From PALSA-612 sp963704335 (GTDB taxonomy: Bacteria > Actinomycetota > Thermoleophilia > Gaiellales > Gaiellaceae): 64,000 bases of DNA. The stretch's first letter is position 1. Every line of letters begins with the position of its first letter. Location: NCBI GenBank assembly GCA_963704335.1, contig OY969889.1, positions 1,736,001-1,800,000 on the forward strand, in the 5' to 3' direction. A program made the translations under genes and the position numbers. This document shows positions 40,358 through 49,109 of the stretch, piece after piece. The notes under the pieces are model-generated. The model had not been told where the DNA came from. It ran no database searches and worked only from the letters and a program-made list of their open reading frames with translations.

Positions 40358-41179
40358 CTAGGCCTGGACGAGCGACCCGCCGTCGACGACGAGTGCCGTG
40401 CCGGTTATGAAGCTGGACGCGGGGGAGGCGAGCAGCACGACGACGCCCTTGAGCTCGTCCGGGTGGGCCATCCGGCCGAGCGGGATCAACGTGCGCCACG
40501 CCTCGTGCATCTCGTCGCTGGGGTTCTCCGTCACCCCGCCGCCGATGAGCGTCCCGTAGAAGGGACCGGGGCAGATCGCGTTGACCAGCACGCCGTGCGG
40601 CGCCAGATCGAGCGCAGCGTGCCGGACGAGATGGATCACCGCGGCCTTGCTTGCGGCGTAGCCGTAGCAGACGAGCGGCTCGACTCTCAACCCGGCATTC
40701 GACGCCGTGACGACGATGCGGCCCGAGCCCTGCGGAACCATGACGCGTGCGGCACTCCGCATGGTGTGCACGACCCCGTTGAGATTGACGTCGAGCACGG
40801 TGTCCCAGTCCGCGCGCTCGAGATTGGCGAGCGTCTGGCCGTTCTTGGCGCGAAAGCCAGGCACCGAGGCGAGCCCCGCGTTCGCAAACGCGACGTCGAC
40901 GCCGCCCTGGGCTTCGGCCACGTCGTGGAAAAGCGCTTCCACCGCCGCTTCGTCGCGGACGTCGACGACGAGACTTCGCGCGTCGAGCCCGCGGTCGACG
41001 AGCCGCGCGGTGGCGTCCTCGAGCCGTTCGGCGTGGATGTCGGCAAGGGTGACGCGCGCGCCGCACTCCGCCAGCACCTCCGCCATCGCGAACCCGAGCC
41101 CCGCGGCAGCACCGGTGATGACGACGCGTGTGCCACGGACGTCGAAGAGCCGGCCGAGCACCTGCGTGGGATCGGTCAT
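40358..41179 (-). CDS. Short-chain dehydrogenase/reductase
   Basis: A 273-residue classical SDR. Cofactor motif TGAAAGLGFAMAE (about 22-34), NAG in FANAGLAS, catalytic Ser in VTASNAG, YAASK (Tyr/Lys) and PG in ICPGPFYG are visible. Asp in LADIHAE after beta-2 suggests NAD. ATG 41179 follows TAGAAT by seven bases on the minus strand. It is divergent from a VOC gene and followed by a possible microprotein. Confidence 0.9.
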   Translation of the reverse strand: MTDPTQVLGRLFDVRGTRVVITGAAAGLGFAMAEVLAECGARVTLADIHAERLEDATARLVDRGLDARSLVVDVRDEAAVEALFHDVAEAQGGVDVAFANAGLASVPGFRAKNGQTLANLERADWDTVLDVNLNGVVHTMRSAARVMVPQGSGRIVVTASNAGLRVEPLVCYGYAASKAAVIHLVRHAALDLAPHGVLVNAICPGPFYGTLIGGGVTENPSDEMHEAWRTLIPLGRMAHPDELKGVVVLLASPASSFITGTALVVDGGSLVQA

Positions 41180-41186
41180 GCGGACG

Positions 41187-41196
41187 ATTCTAAGAT
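41187..41196. promoter_or_regulatory. Back-to-back leaderless -10 boxes (SDR / VOC)
   Basis: Minus-strand TAGAAT (41192 to 41187) precedes ATG 41179 by seven bases; plus-strand TAAGAT (41191-41196) precedes ATG 41204 by seven bases. The boxes share two bases, so transcription start sites lie about 25 bases apart in opposite directions. Confidence 0.5.
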
Positions 41197-41203
41197 GCCT
41201 CCG

Positions 41204-41704
41204 ATGCGCGAGCCGCTGTTCACCGAGACGCTGCAGATATCCGTCGTCGTTCGCGACCTCGAAGCGGCGATGGAGACGTACGTCCGAGACTACGGAATCG
41301 GCCCGTGGGCCATCTACGAGTTCAACCCCGAGACCGTGAGCGGCATGCACGAGGGAGGGGAGCCGGTCGCACACAGATGGCGTCTTGCGCTCGCTCAAGT
41401 CGGACAGGTGCAGTGGGAGCTCGTCCAGCCCCTCGAAGGCGACAGCGTCTACGCGCGGTTCCTCGCTGCCAACGGCCCCGGAGTCCACCACGTCGGCGTC
41501 GGCGTGCGGAGCTACGAGGGCACGATCTCGGAGCTCGCCGGCCGTGGGCACGAGGTGGTCCTGGGCGGCGAGTACAACGGCATCAACTTCGCGTACCTCT
41601 CCACGGACCGCGACCTCGGCGTGATCACGGAGATCTTCAGCGGCGCTCCCGGCGAGGACCAGGAGCCGGACGCGGTCTACCCACCCGTTGACGCCTCTCT
41701 CTAG
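41204..41704 (+). CDS. VOC-superfamily (glyoxalase/epimerase-like) protein
   Basis: A 166-residue two-module VOC protein. The first module begins LQISVVVRDLEAAMETYV (metal His replaced), the second HHVGVGVRSYEGTISEL with metal His, and ends FAYLSTDRDLGVITEIF with Glu. Similar proteins are annotated as methylmalonyl-CoA epimerase-like or hydroxyphenylpyruvate dioxygenase-like. ATG 41204 fits the leaderless -10; an in-frame ATG at 41195 would add three residues. Confidence 0.82.
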   Translation: MREPLFTETLQISVVVRDLEAAMETYVRDYGIGPWAIYEFNPETVSGMHEGGEPVAHRWRLALAQVGQVQWELVQPLEGDSVYARFLAANGPGVHHVGVGVRSYEGTISELAGRGHEVVLGGEYNGINFAYLSTDRDLGVITEIFSGAPGEDQEPDAVYPPVDASL

Positions 41705-41715
41705 GCAGCCCGCCG

Positions 41716-43356
41716 CTAGCCGTTCGGGCGCATCGACTTCGGCCAGATGCCTTGTTTCCCGGGCGAGAGGATCCCGTTCGGGTCGAGCGCGTCCTTGATC
41801 GTCTCGGCGAAGCGGCGGTACGCGTGGTTGTTGAAGCTGTACTGGTCCGTGGCGAGGTCCATGAAGTCAAGGTGCGCCCGGTACTCGCCGTACCCGTCCT
41901 TCGCCGCCTCCTGCACGAGCAACTTGCAGGTGTCGTACGCGCGCCGCGTCTGCGCCTCGTCCTTCGTGTCGAAGATGACCATCGTCACGTGGATGAAGCT
42001 GCGTGCGTTGATGGGGATGAGAACCGCGGCGTAGTCGAGCCCAGCCCTCTCCTCGACCAGCCCGCGCAGCAGGTCGCGCAGGGCGACAGCCTCCCCGCCC
42101 GTGAGTGGAGCCACCGGCGAGAACCCGATGTGACCGCCCTCCTCGCCGCCGTACCAGCCGGTCATCTGGTTGATGCCGAGGTTCGGAAAGCCGCCCTGGA
42201 CCTGCTCGAAGGGATGCTCGAGCGACTCGACCGTGTCCGGTGCGCGCTTCTGCCCCCACACCTCGGCGCGGGGGATCTGCTCGAACGCCTCCTTGATCTT
42301 CTCGAAGCGGAGGTCGACGACCGACTCGTCTCCGTAGAGAGCGAAGCGCATCATCCAGCGACCGATCTCGAGCTCCCGCGCCATTTTGTCGATGACCGGG
42401 TCGGGGATCGGGTCCTCGCCCTGGTACCACGGCGAGCGGCTGGAGATCACCGACGCGAGCGCAATCGTGTTCCAGAGCTGCGGCACGTTCTCGATCGTGC
42501 GGTCGAGCATCAGCCGCCGCAGCGTGTCGACCACCGGTGCGAGGTCGTCCTCGCTCCAGACCCGGAGCCAGAGCGGCATGTAGCACTCCGGCTGCGGCAT
42601 CAGCCACACGCCGAGCTTCGTGACGATGCCGAAGTTCGACTGCATGAAGAGCTGGTCCGGCGTCGGCCCGAGACTGCGCTTGTAGACGTGCCACGAACGG
42701 TTGCCCGGCATCGCTCCCATGCCCGTCCGCATGACCTCGCCGTTCGCGAGCACGACCTCCATGCCGCACTGACCTGCCATGTCGTTGCCGTACGGGAGAT
42801 AGGTCGCGCCGTTCTCGAGGTAATTGCCGACGACGCTGCCCCAGCCGAGGTCGGGGATCGAGACCATGAGCTTGTGGCCGCCCTGCTGGACGGCGCTGTA
42901 GAGATCGAACCAGCGGACGCCGGGCTCGACGACCGCGTAGGCGCACTCCTCGTTGATCTCGAGCACGCGGTTCATGCGCCGCAGGCTGAGGATCACCGAC
43001 CCCCGCACTCTCGGTGCAGGCCCGCCGTACCCGTTGTTCATTCCCGCCGAGTGTGTCCAGAGCGGAATTCGCAGCTCGTTTGCGATCGCCACGACGTCCT
43101 GGATCTCCTCGACGGTCTCCGGCTGGATCACGGCAGAGGCGGTGTACTCCTCCCAGGTGGCGAAGGCGAATGGGTCGCGGAACTCGCGTAGGTCCTCGTC
43201 GGAGGTCAGCACCCGATCGGAGCCGAGAGCCTCCGTGAACTTCTCCAGGGCACGGTTGAGATCTGACTCGGTGACTCCCGGGGGCAAGGGCCGTGTCCGG
43301 GTGTCGTCGATCTGGGCCACAGCAGGCATCTCAACACCCGCAGCCGTCTGGGTCAA
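41716..43356 (-). CDS. FAD-linked oxidase, vanillyl-alcohol oxidase / 4-cresol dehydrogenase-like
   Basis: A 546-residue VAO/PCMH flavoprotein. The FAD-binding half includes PETVEEIQDVVAIANE, LWTHSAGMNNGYGG and PDLGWGSVVGNYLENGATYLPYGND; the cap half includes NARSFIHVTMVIFDTKDEAQ and the C-terminus DPNGILSPGKQGIWP. This architecture is that of vanillyl-alcohol oxidase and p-cresol methylhydroxylase, which oxidise 4-alkylphenols. The TTG at 43356 is used; an ATG at 43329 is an alternative. Divergent from acetoacetyl-CoA synthetase. Confidence 0.85.
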   Translation of the reverse strand: MTQTAAGVEMPAVAQIDDTRTRPLPPGVTESDLNRALEKFTEALGSDRVLTSDEDLREFRDPFAFATWEEYTASAVIQPETVEEIQDVVAIANELRIPLWTHSAGMNNGYGGPAPRVRGSVILSLRRMNRVLEINEECAYAVVEPGVRWFDLYSAVQQGGHKLMVSIPDLGWGSVVGNYLENGATYLPYGNDMAGQCGMEVVLANGEVMRTGMGAMPGNRSWHVYKRSLGPTPDQLFMQSNFGIVTKLGVWLMPQPECYMPLWLRVWSEDDLAPVVDTLRRLMLDRTIENVPQLWNTIALASVISSRSPWYQGEDPIPDPVIDKMARELEIGRWMMRFALYGDESVVDLRFEKIKEAFEQIPRAEVWGQKRAPDTVESLEHPFEQVQGGFPNLGINQMTGWYGGEEGGHIGFSPVAPLTGGEAVALRDLLRGLVEERAGLDYAAVLIPINARSFIHVTMVIFDTKDEAQTRRAYDTCKLLVQEAAKDGYGEYRAHLDFMDLATDQYSFNNHAYRRFAETIKDALDPNGILSPGKQGIWPKSMRPNG

Positions 43357-43372
43357 GTTCCGTCGATATCTC

Positions 43373-43388
43373 TAGGATCGCCGCTATG
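43373..43388 (+). promoter_or_regulatory. Leaderless -10 of the acetoacetyl-CoA synthetase gene
   Basis: TAGGAT (43373-43378) is followed by seven bases and ATG 43386, with no ribosome site. Confidence 0.5.
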
Positions 43389-45365
43389 TCGCGCACCGAC
43401 GTGCCTGTAGCGCCGGGGGACGTGCTCTGGGCTCCGCCGCCGGATGCCCGTGAGCGTTTCGAGCTGGGGCGCTACCTCGGATGGCTGAAGGACGAGCGGG
43501 GGCTCGACTTCCCCGGCTACCACGAGCTGCACCGCTGGTCGATCAGCGATCTCGAGGGCTTCTGGGGCTCGCTGTGGGACTACTTCGAGATTCGCGCACA
43601 CACGCCCTACGAGCAGGTCCTCGGGTCGCGGGAGCTGCCGGGGGCCGAGTGGTTCCCGGGGGCGCGGCTCAACTTCGCGGAGCACATGCTCGGCCGCGAC
43701 GAGGACACCGACTCGGTGGCGGTCGTCGCCCGTTCGCAGTCCCGGGGGCCCATTGAGCTGACGTTCGGGGACCTGCGTGAGCAGGTCGCACGGGCGCGCG
43801 CGGGCCTGCAGCGGCTTGGGGTGGGACCCGGCGATCGCGTGGTCGCCTATCTCCCCAATATCCCCGAGACGCTCGTCGCCTTCCTCGCGACCGCGAGCCT
43901 CGGCGCTGTCTGGGCAACGTGCCCGCCCGAGTTCGGCACCCGGAGCGTCATCAGCAGGCTGGGCCAGCTCGAGCCGACGGTTCTGCTGGCGGTCGCCGGT
44001 TACCGCTACGGCGAGAAGCTCGTCGATCGCCGCGAGCAGGTGTCCGCCGTCCGGGAGCTCTTGCCCTCTCTGCGGACGGTCGTGCACGTTCCCTACGCGC
44101 GTGGCGACGGCGACGTCCTCCCGAACGCGGTCGGCTGGGACGAGCTACTGGCCATGCCGGGGCCGCTCGAGTTCGAGCCCGTTGCCTTCGCGCACCCGCT
44201 GTACGTGCTCTTCTCCTCGGGCACGACAGGGCTGCCGAAGGCGATCGTGCACGGCCACGGCGGCATCCTCATCGAGCACCTGAAGAACCACACATTTGGC
44301 TGGGACCTCCGTGCCGGAGACCGGCTTCAGTGGTTCACGACCACTGCCTGGATGATGTGGAACGCGCTCGTCTCGGTGCTGCTCACGCGTGCCTCGATCG
44401 TCATGATCGACGGCGACCCGGCGTATCCCGACCTGTCCTTCCAATGGCAGCTCGCGGAGGAGACGCGCGCGACGTTCTTCGGTCTCAGCCCCGCGTTCAC
44501 GATGGCCTGCCGCAAGGAGGGGCTCGAGCCGGGAGCTCGCTTCGACCTGTCGTCGATCCGCATGCTCTGCACCGCCGGCTCCCCGCTGCCCCTGGAGGGC
44601 TACGAGTGGCTGTACCGGCAGGTCGGCCCGGACGTCTACCTCAACAACGGCTCGGGGGGCACGGATGTGTGCACAGGCCTCGTGCAGGGCTGCCCGATGC
44701 TGCCGGTCTACGCCGGCGAGATGGCCGCGCCCTGCCTGGGCGTGGATGCCGCGGCGTTCGACTCCGAAGGAAAGCCCGTCGTCGGCGAGCTCGGCGAGTT
44801 CGTCATCCGCCAGCCCATGCCCTCGATGCCTGTCAGCTTCTGGAACGACCCCGACGGCTCACGCTACCGAGCCGCCTACTTCGGGGACTTCCCCGGAGTC
44901 ATGCGGTACGGCGACTGGATCCTGTTCACCGAGCGGGGCAGCTCGATGATCACCGGCCGCTCGGACGCGACGCTCAACCGGGGCGGCGTCCGCCTCGGCA
45001 CGAGCGAGCTGTACGGCGTCGTCGAGGAGTTCGACGAAGTGCTCGACAGCCTCGTCGTCCACCTCGAGCAGACGGACGACCTGCTGCTGTTCGTCGTGCT
45101 CCGTCCGGGGATCGAGCTGACCGATGACCTGCGAAAGCGGATCGCCGACGCTCTTCGCTCGGAGCTGTCGCCACGACACCGGCCGGACGACGTCGTCGCG
45201 GTGCCGGCGATCCCGCGCACGTTCACCGGCAAGAAGCTCGAGCTGCCGGTCAAGCGCATTCTCACCGGCGTCTCCGTGGAAGAGGTCGTGAGCAAGGACA
45301 TGCTGATCGACCCCGACTCGATCGAGGCGTTCGCCGCGTACGCAGGCAGTCGGTCGAGCGGATGA
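43386..45365 (+). CDS. Acetoacetate--CoA ligase
   Basis: A 659-residue AMP-forming CoA ligase. The P-loop-like A3 motif is LFSSGTTGLPKAIVHGHGG (about 275-293); NNGSGGTDVCTG, GDWILFTERGSSMITGRSD and the C-terminal lysine region FTGKKLELPVKRIL complete the family pattern. The N-terminal LHRWSISDLEGFWGSLWDYF and length distinguish acetoacetyl-CoA synthetases from acetyl-CoA synthetases. It activates acetoacetate or a similar 3-keto acid, linking ring or branched-chain degradation to acetyl-CoA. It overlaps a VOC gene by ATGA. Confidence 0.9.
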   Translation: MSRTDVPVAPGDVLWAPPPDARERFELGRYLGWLKDERGLDFPGYHELHRWSISDLEGFWGSLWDYFEIRAHTPYEQVLGSRELPGAEWFPGARLNFAEHMLGRDEDTDSVAVVARSQSRGPIELTFGDLREQVARARAGLQRLGVGPGDRVVAYLPNIPETLVAFLATASLGAVWATCPPEFGTRSVISRLGQLEPTVLLAVAGYRYGEKLVDRREQVSAVRELLPSLRTVVHVPYARGDGDVLPNAVGWDELLAMPGPLEFEPVAFAHPLYVLFSSGTTGLPKAIVHGHGGILIEHLKNHTFGWDLRAGDRLQWFTTTAWMMWNALVSVLLTRASIVMIDGDPAYPDLSFQWQLAEETRATFFGLSPAFTMACRKEGLEPGARFDLSSIRMLCTAGSPLPLEGYEWLYRQVGPDVYLNNGSGGTDVCTGLVQGCPMLPVYAGEMAAPCLGVDAAAFDSEGKPVVGELGEFVIRQPMPSMPVSFWNDPDGSRYRAAYFGDFPGVMRYGDWILFTERGSSMITGRSDATLNRGGVRLGTSELYGVVEEFDEVLDSLVVHLEQTDDLLLFVVLRPGIELTDDLRKRIADALRSELSPRHRPDDVVAVPAIPRTFTGKKLELPVKRILTGVSVEEVVSKDMLIDPDSIEAFAAYAGSRSSG

Positions 45366-45748
45366 CGCTCCGTCGTCTCGACCACGCGCTCGTGCTGACG
45401 GACGACCTCGACGCGACCGTCGCGTTCTACCGTGATGCGCTCGGGTTCGAGCCGGGACCACGGCCGCCGCTGCCGTTCGCCGGGCACTGGCTGTACCTGG
45501 ACGGCAAAGCCTGTCTCCACGTCGCCGACCGCGCGGCGTACGAGGCGCACGCTGCGAGCGTCGGGCTCGCGGCGACAGGCGCGTCGATCGACCACGTCGC
45601 CTTCGCGGCCGAAGCGTACGACGACGTCGCCGCTCGCCTCGAAGCCGCCGGCGTCGACGCGGTGACGAACGACGTCCCCGACGCCGGGATGACGCAGATA
45701 TTCCTCAGCGATCCGAACGGCGTCCGGATCGAGCTGAACGTCACGTAG
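45362..45748 (+). CDS. VOC-superfamily glyoxalase-like protein
   Basis: A 128-residue VOC protein with RRLDHALVLTDDLDATVAFY, CLHVAD (metal His), IDHVAFAA (metal His) and QIFLSDPNGVRIELNV (metal Glu). A mononuclear metal site is therefore complete. Homologues act as glyoxalases, fosfomycin-resistance-type transferases or extradiol dioxygenases of the small type; position after an acyl-CoA ligase suggests a catabolic step. ATG overlaps the previous stop. Confidence 0.85.
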   Translation: MTLRRLDHALVLTDDLDATVAFYRDALGFEPGPRPPLPFAGHWLYLDGKACLHVADRAAYEAHAASVGLAATGASIDHVAFAAEAYDDVAARLEAAGVDAVTNDVPDAGMTQIFLSDPNGVRIELNVT

Positions 45749-45792
45749 CGTCGGCCACGCAAGGCAAGGGTGTGCCAGGATTGACGGGATAA

Positions 45793-47426
45793 ATGGCGCA
45801 CGAAGACGCTCCCGTTCTCATCGTCGGCGGCAGCCTCGTCGGATTGTCGACCGCGGTCTTTCTCGGGCATCACGGCGTGCCCTCGCTCGTCCTCGAGCGC
45901 CATCGCGGCACGGCGATCCACCCGCGGGCCGCGCTCGTCAACCAGCGCACGATGGAGACCTATCGCGCCGTCGGCCTGGAGGACGACATCGAGGAGGCGG
46001 CGGCGCGGGAGTTCGTCCAGAACGGCGCGATCGTCTCTGTCGACAACCTCGGCGGGAAGGAGCTCGACTGGTACTTCCGGTTCATCAACGAAGGGGTGGA
46101 GGACATCAGCCCTTCGGCGAGGGTGTTCGTCACGCAGATCGGGCTCGAGCCCGTCCTGCTCCGCGCGGCCGAGCGTCTCGGAGCGCAGGTGCAGTACGCG
46201 TCGGAGGCCGTCTCGGTGGAGCAGGATGCAGAAGGTGTCACGGTTGTCGTCCGGCCGCGCGACGACGGGCCGGAGCGCACCGTGCACGGGCGCTATCTCA
46301 TCGCCGCGGACGGCGCGCACAGCCCCATCCGCGAGCGTCTCGGCATCCGGCAGCTTGGCCACGGGAGCTTCTCGGACAGCATCACCATCTACTTCAAGGC
46401 CGACGTGCGCCGGCTGATGGGCGATCGCAACCTGAGTGTGGTCTACGTGTTCGGGCCTCACCTCCAGGGCTTCTTCCGCTTCTCGATCGACCTGCAGGCG
46501 GGGTTCCTCGTCGTCAACTCGACCGTCGACGCCGAAGGAACCCGTTCGGTGCGGATCGGCGAAGACATGAGCACGCCGAGCTGCATCCGCTACGTCCGCG
46601 AGGCGCTCGGCGACCCGGAGCTCGCGGTAGAGATCGAGAACGTCCAGCGCTGGTCTGCGTCGGCGGAGTACGCCGAACGGCTGCAGGACGGCCGCGTGTT
46701 CATCGCCGGCGACGCGGCGCACGTCATGCCTCCGACCGGCGGGTTCGGCGGCAACGCCGGGGTGCAGGACGGGTACGACCTCGCCTGGAAGCTCGCGCAC
46801 GTCCTGGGCGGCTGGGCCGACGACGCCTTGCTCGCCACCTACGACACCGAACGCCAGCCGGTCGGAGCGCTCACGACGGAGCAGGCCTATACGCGCTACG
46901 TGCTCCGGCTCGACCCGACCCTCGGCAAGGAAGACCTAATGCCGATCGTCGAGGAGGCGACCATCGAGCTCGGGTACCGCCACCGCTCCGCCGCAGTCCT
47001 CGTGGAGCCCGACGACGACGATGCGGTGTGGGAAGACCCGCGCGAGCCGTCGGGTCGCCCCGGCTTTCGCGCGCCCCACGTACCGGTCACGGTCGACGGC
47101 GTCGAGCGGTCGACGTTGGATCTGTTCGGACGCGACTTCGTCGTCCTCGCCGGGTCGGACGGGGAGGGCTGGTGCGCCGCGGGACGGGCGGCGGGCGGTG
47201 CGCTCGATGTGCCCGTGCGGACGCACCAGATCGGGGCGGACGTGAGCGATGCGATCGGGCGGGCTCGAGACGCTCTACGGCACGGGTCGCGGCAGGCGCC
47301 GTGCTCGTCCGGCCCGACGGGATCATCGCCTGGCGGGCCTCCGCTGCGGGCGACGATCCCGAGGACGAGCTCTCGGGCGCGCTCGGTGCGGCCCTTGGCC
47401 GCCCGGCCGGCATCGCCGCTCGCTGA
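45793..47426 (+). CDS. FAD-dependent aromatic monooxygenase (PHBH fold), 3' end apparently frameshifted
   Basis: A flavin monooxygenase of the phenol/2,4-dichlorophenol hydroxylase group: GGSLVGLSTAVFLGHHG (FAD), DGAHSPIRERLG and GRVFIAGDAAHVMPPTGGFGGN (GD motif), then a thioredoxin-like C-terminal domain. The uninterrupted frame runs to 47502 but its last 80 residues are nonsense. Removing one base near 47260 and one near 47287 restores GGLETLYGTG and AGAVLVRPDGIIAWRAS and gives a normal 543-residue protein ending at 47426, three bases before the convergent gene. Either two small insertions or sequencing errors; catalytic domains are intact. Confidence 0.78.
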
Positions 47427-47428
47427 GC

Positions 47429-49003
47429 TCAGGCAGTGGCAGCTGCGGCGGCCAGCGGCGCCTTCCCGAGGATCATGTCTGCGCCCTTCTCCGCGATCAT
47501 GATCGTCGCCGCGTGCGTGTTCGCGCGCGTGATCGTCGGCATCACCGAGGCGTCGACGACGCGGAGGCCTTCGACGCCGTAGACGCGCAGCTCCGAGTCG
47601 ACGACAGCGCCCATCGCGCAGGTCGACGTCGGGTGGTACACGGTCTGGCTCGCCCGGAGCACCCACTCCCAGATGTCGTCCTCCGAGTCCGAGGCCGGGA
47701 CGCTGAGCGGCTCCCGCTCGAGCGCCTTCAGTGACGGCTGCGATGCGATCTCGAGCGCGATTCGCACGCCCGCGAGCATGCTCGCGCGATCCTCCTCCGT
47801 CGTCAGGAAGTTCGTACGCACCGTCGGCTTCGAGTCCGGCATCGGCGTGCGCAGGCCGACCTTGCCGCGCGACGTGGGCTTGATGATCACCGGGCCGAAC
47901 GCGTAGCCGTTGTCCGGCGGCGGCGAGAGGCCCTCGTCGAAGAACGGCGCCGCGGCGAAGTGAAACTCGACGTCCGGCGCACGCAGGTCGGATCGCGTCT
48001 TGAAGAAGCCGCCGGCCTCCGGGTAGTTCGAGGTGAGCGGCCCTCGACCCTCTGCGTGCAGGAGCTCGAAGTTCTCGGGCGTGAAGATCCCGAAGAGCCC
48101 CTGCTGGTCGGTGAGGTAGTTGACGTTGACCATGCAGTGGTCCTGGAGGTTCTCGCCGACCGGAAGGTCCTGCCGCACGGGCATTCCGAAGATCCCGAGG
48201 TCGGCCGCCGGGCCGATCCCCGAGAGCATCAGCAGCACCGGTGACTGGTACGTGCCTGCGGAGACGATCACCTCGCGCTCGGCCCGGACCGTCTCGCGCT
48301 CACCGTTCTGGACGAGCTCGACGCCGACGGCGCGGTCGCCCTCGAAGACGATCCGCTCGACGAACACGCCGGACCGCACTTCGAGGTTCGGCCTGCTCGC
48401 CGCCGGATGGAGGAAGGCATCGGCCGCGCTGCAGCGCATGCCGTTTCGCTGGGTGAGCTGGAAGCGAGAAACGCCCTCCGGCCGGTCGACGTTCAGATCG
48501 TCGATGTGCTCGTACCCCGCCGACACGGCCGCCTCGAGCTGCGCCTCGATGAACGGCGTCATCGAGCGGCTATCGGACACCGCGAGGGGCCCGCCCACGC
48601 CGTGGAACTCGCTCTCGCCGCGCTCGTTGTCCTCCGAACGCTTGAAGTACGGGAGCACCTCGTCGTACGACCAACCATCCGCGCCGTCCGCGGCCCAATC
48701 GTCGAAGTCGGTGCGGTTGCCGCGCAGGTAGATCATCGCGTTGATCGAGCTCGAGCCGCCGATCACGCGGCCGCGCGGGAAGTAGAGCCGGCGCCCGCCG
48801 AGACCAGGCTCTTCTTCGCCGTACAGATCCCAGTCGAGGCTGGACTTGAAGGCGAGCGGGAACATCGCCGGCACGTGGAGCTCGGCCGCCGTGTCGGGCG
48901 GGCCTGCTTCCAGCAGCAGCACCCTGACATCGGGATCCTCGCTCAGACGCCCGGCGAGGACGCAGCCCGCAGATCCCGCACCAACGATCACGTAGTCGGC
49001 CAC
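47429..49003 (-). CDS. GMC oxidoreductase, choline/alcohol dehydrogenase-like
   Basis: A 524-residue flavoprotein. YVIVGAGSAGCVLAGRL binds FAD; GRVIGGSSSINAMIYLRG and the C-terminal catalytic region VYHPTSTCAMG with TRANTHAATIMIAEKGAD (His/Asn-His pair) are canonical. The family oxidises choline, primary alcohols or polyethylene glycols. GTG 49003 follows AGGAGGCGTTCC. It is unlike the Cys-cluster GMC enzyme at 37 kb. The shared upstream region contains a 21-base inverted repeat. Confidence 0.88.
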   Translation of the reverse strand: MADYVIVGAGSAGCVLAGRLSEDPDVRVLLLEAGPPDTAAELHVPAMFPLAFKSSLDWDLYGEEEPGLGGRRLYFPRGRVIGGSSSINAMIYLRGNRTDFDDWAADGADGWSYDEVLPYFKRSEDNERGESEFHGVGGPLAVSDSRSMTPFIEAQLEAAVSAGYEHIDDLNVDRPEGVSRFQLTQRNGMRCSAADAFLHPAASRPNLEVRSGVFVERIVFEGDRAVGVELVQNGERETVRAEREVIVSAGTYQSPVLLMLSGIGPAADLGIFGMPVRQDLPVGENLQDHCMVNVNYLTDQQGLFGIFTPENFELLHAEGRGPLTSNYPEAGGFFKTRSDLRAPDVEFHFAAAPFFDEGLSPPPDNGYAFGPVIIKPTSRGKVGLRTPMPDSKPTVRTNFLTTEEDRASMLAGVRIALEIASQPSLKALEREPLSVPASDSEDDIWEWVLRASQTVYHPTSTCAMGAVVDSELRVYGVEGLRVVDASVMPTITRANTHAATIMIAEKGADMILGKAPLAAAAATA

Positions 49004-49058
49004 GGTGGAACGCCTCCTGTCTCGGTGAACGGTCGGAGCTTAATTGTCCCGCGATTCC

Positions 49059-49079
49059 GTTACCAAGATTGTTGGCAAC
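49059..49079. promoter_or_regulatory. Inverted repeat GTTACCAA-N5-TTGGCAAC, candidate operator
   Basis: Eight-base arms (49059-49066 and 49072-49079) match in 7 of 8 positions. It is placed in the 106-base space between the GMC gene and the E1/CoxL operon, where one regulator could control both. TAGGTT at 49095-49100 is a possible plus-strand -10, nine bases before GTG 49110. Confidence 0.5.
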
Positions 49080-49109
49080 GCTCGCCGCGCACGTTAGGTT
49101 TCGTGATGA

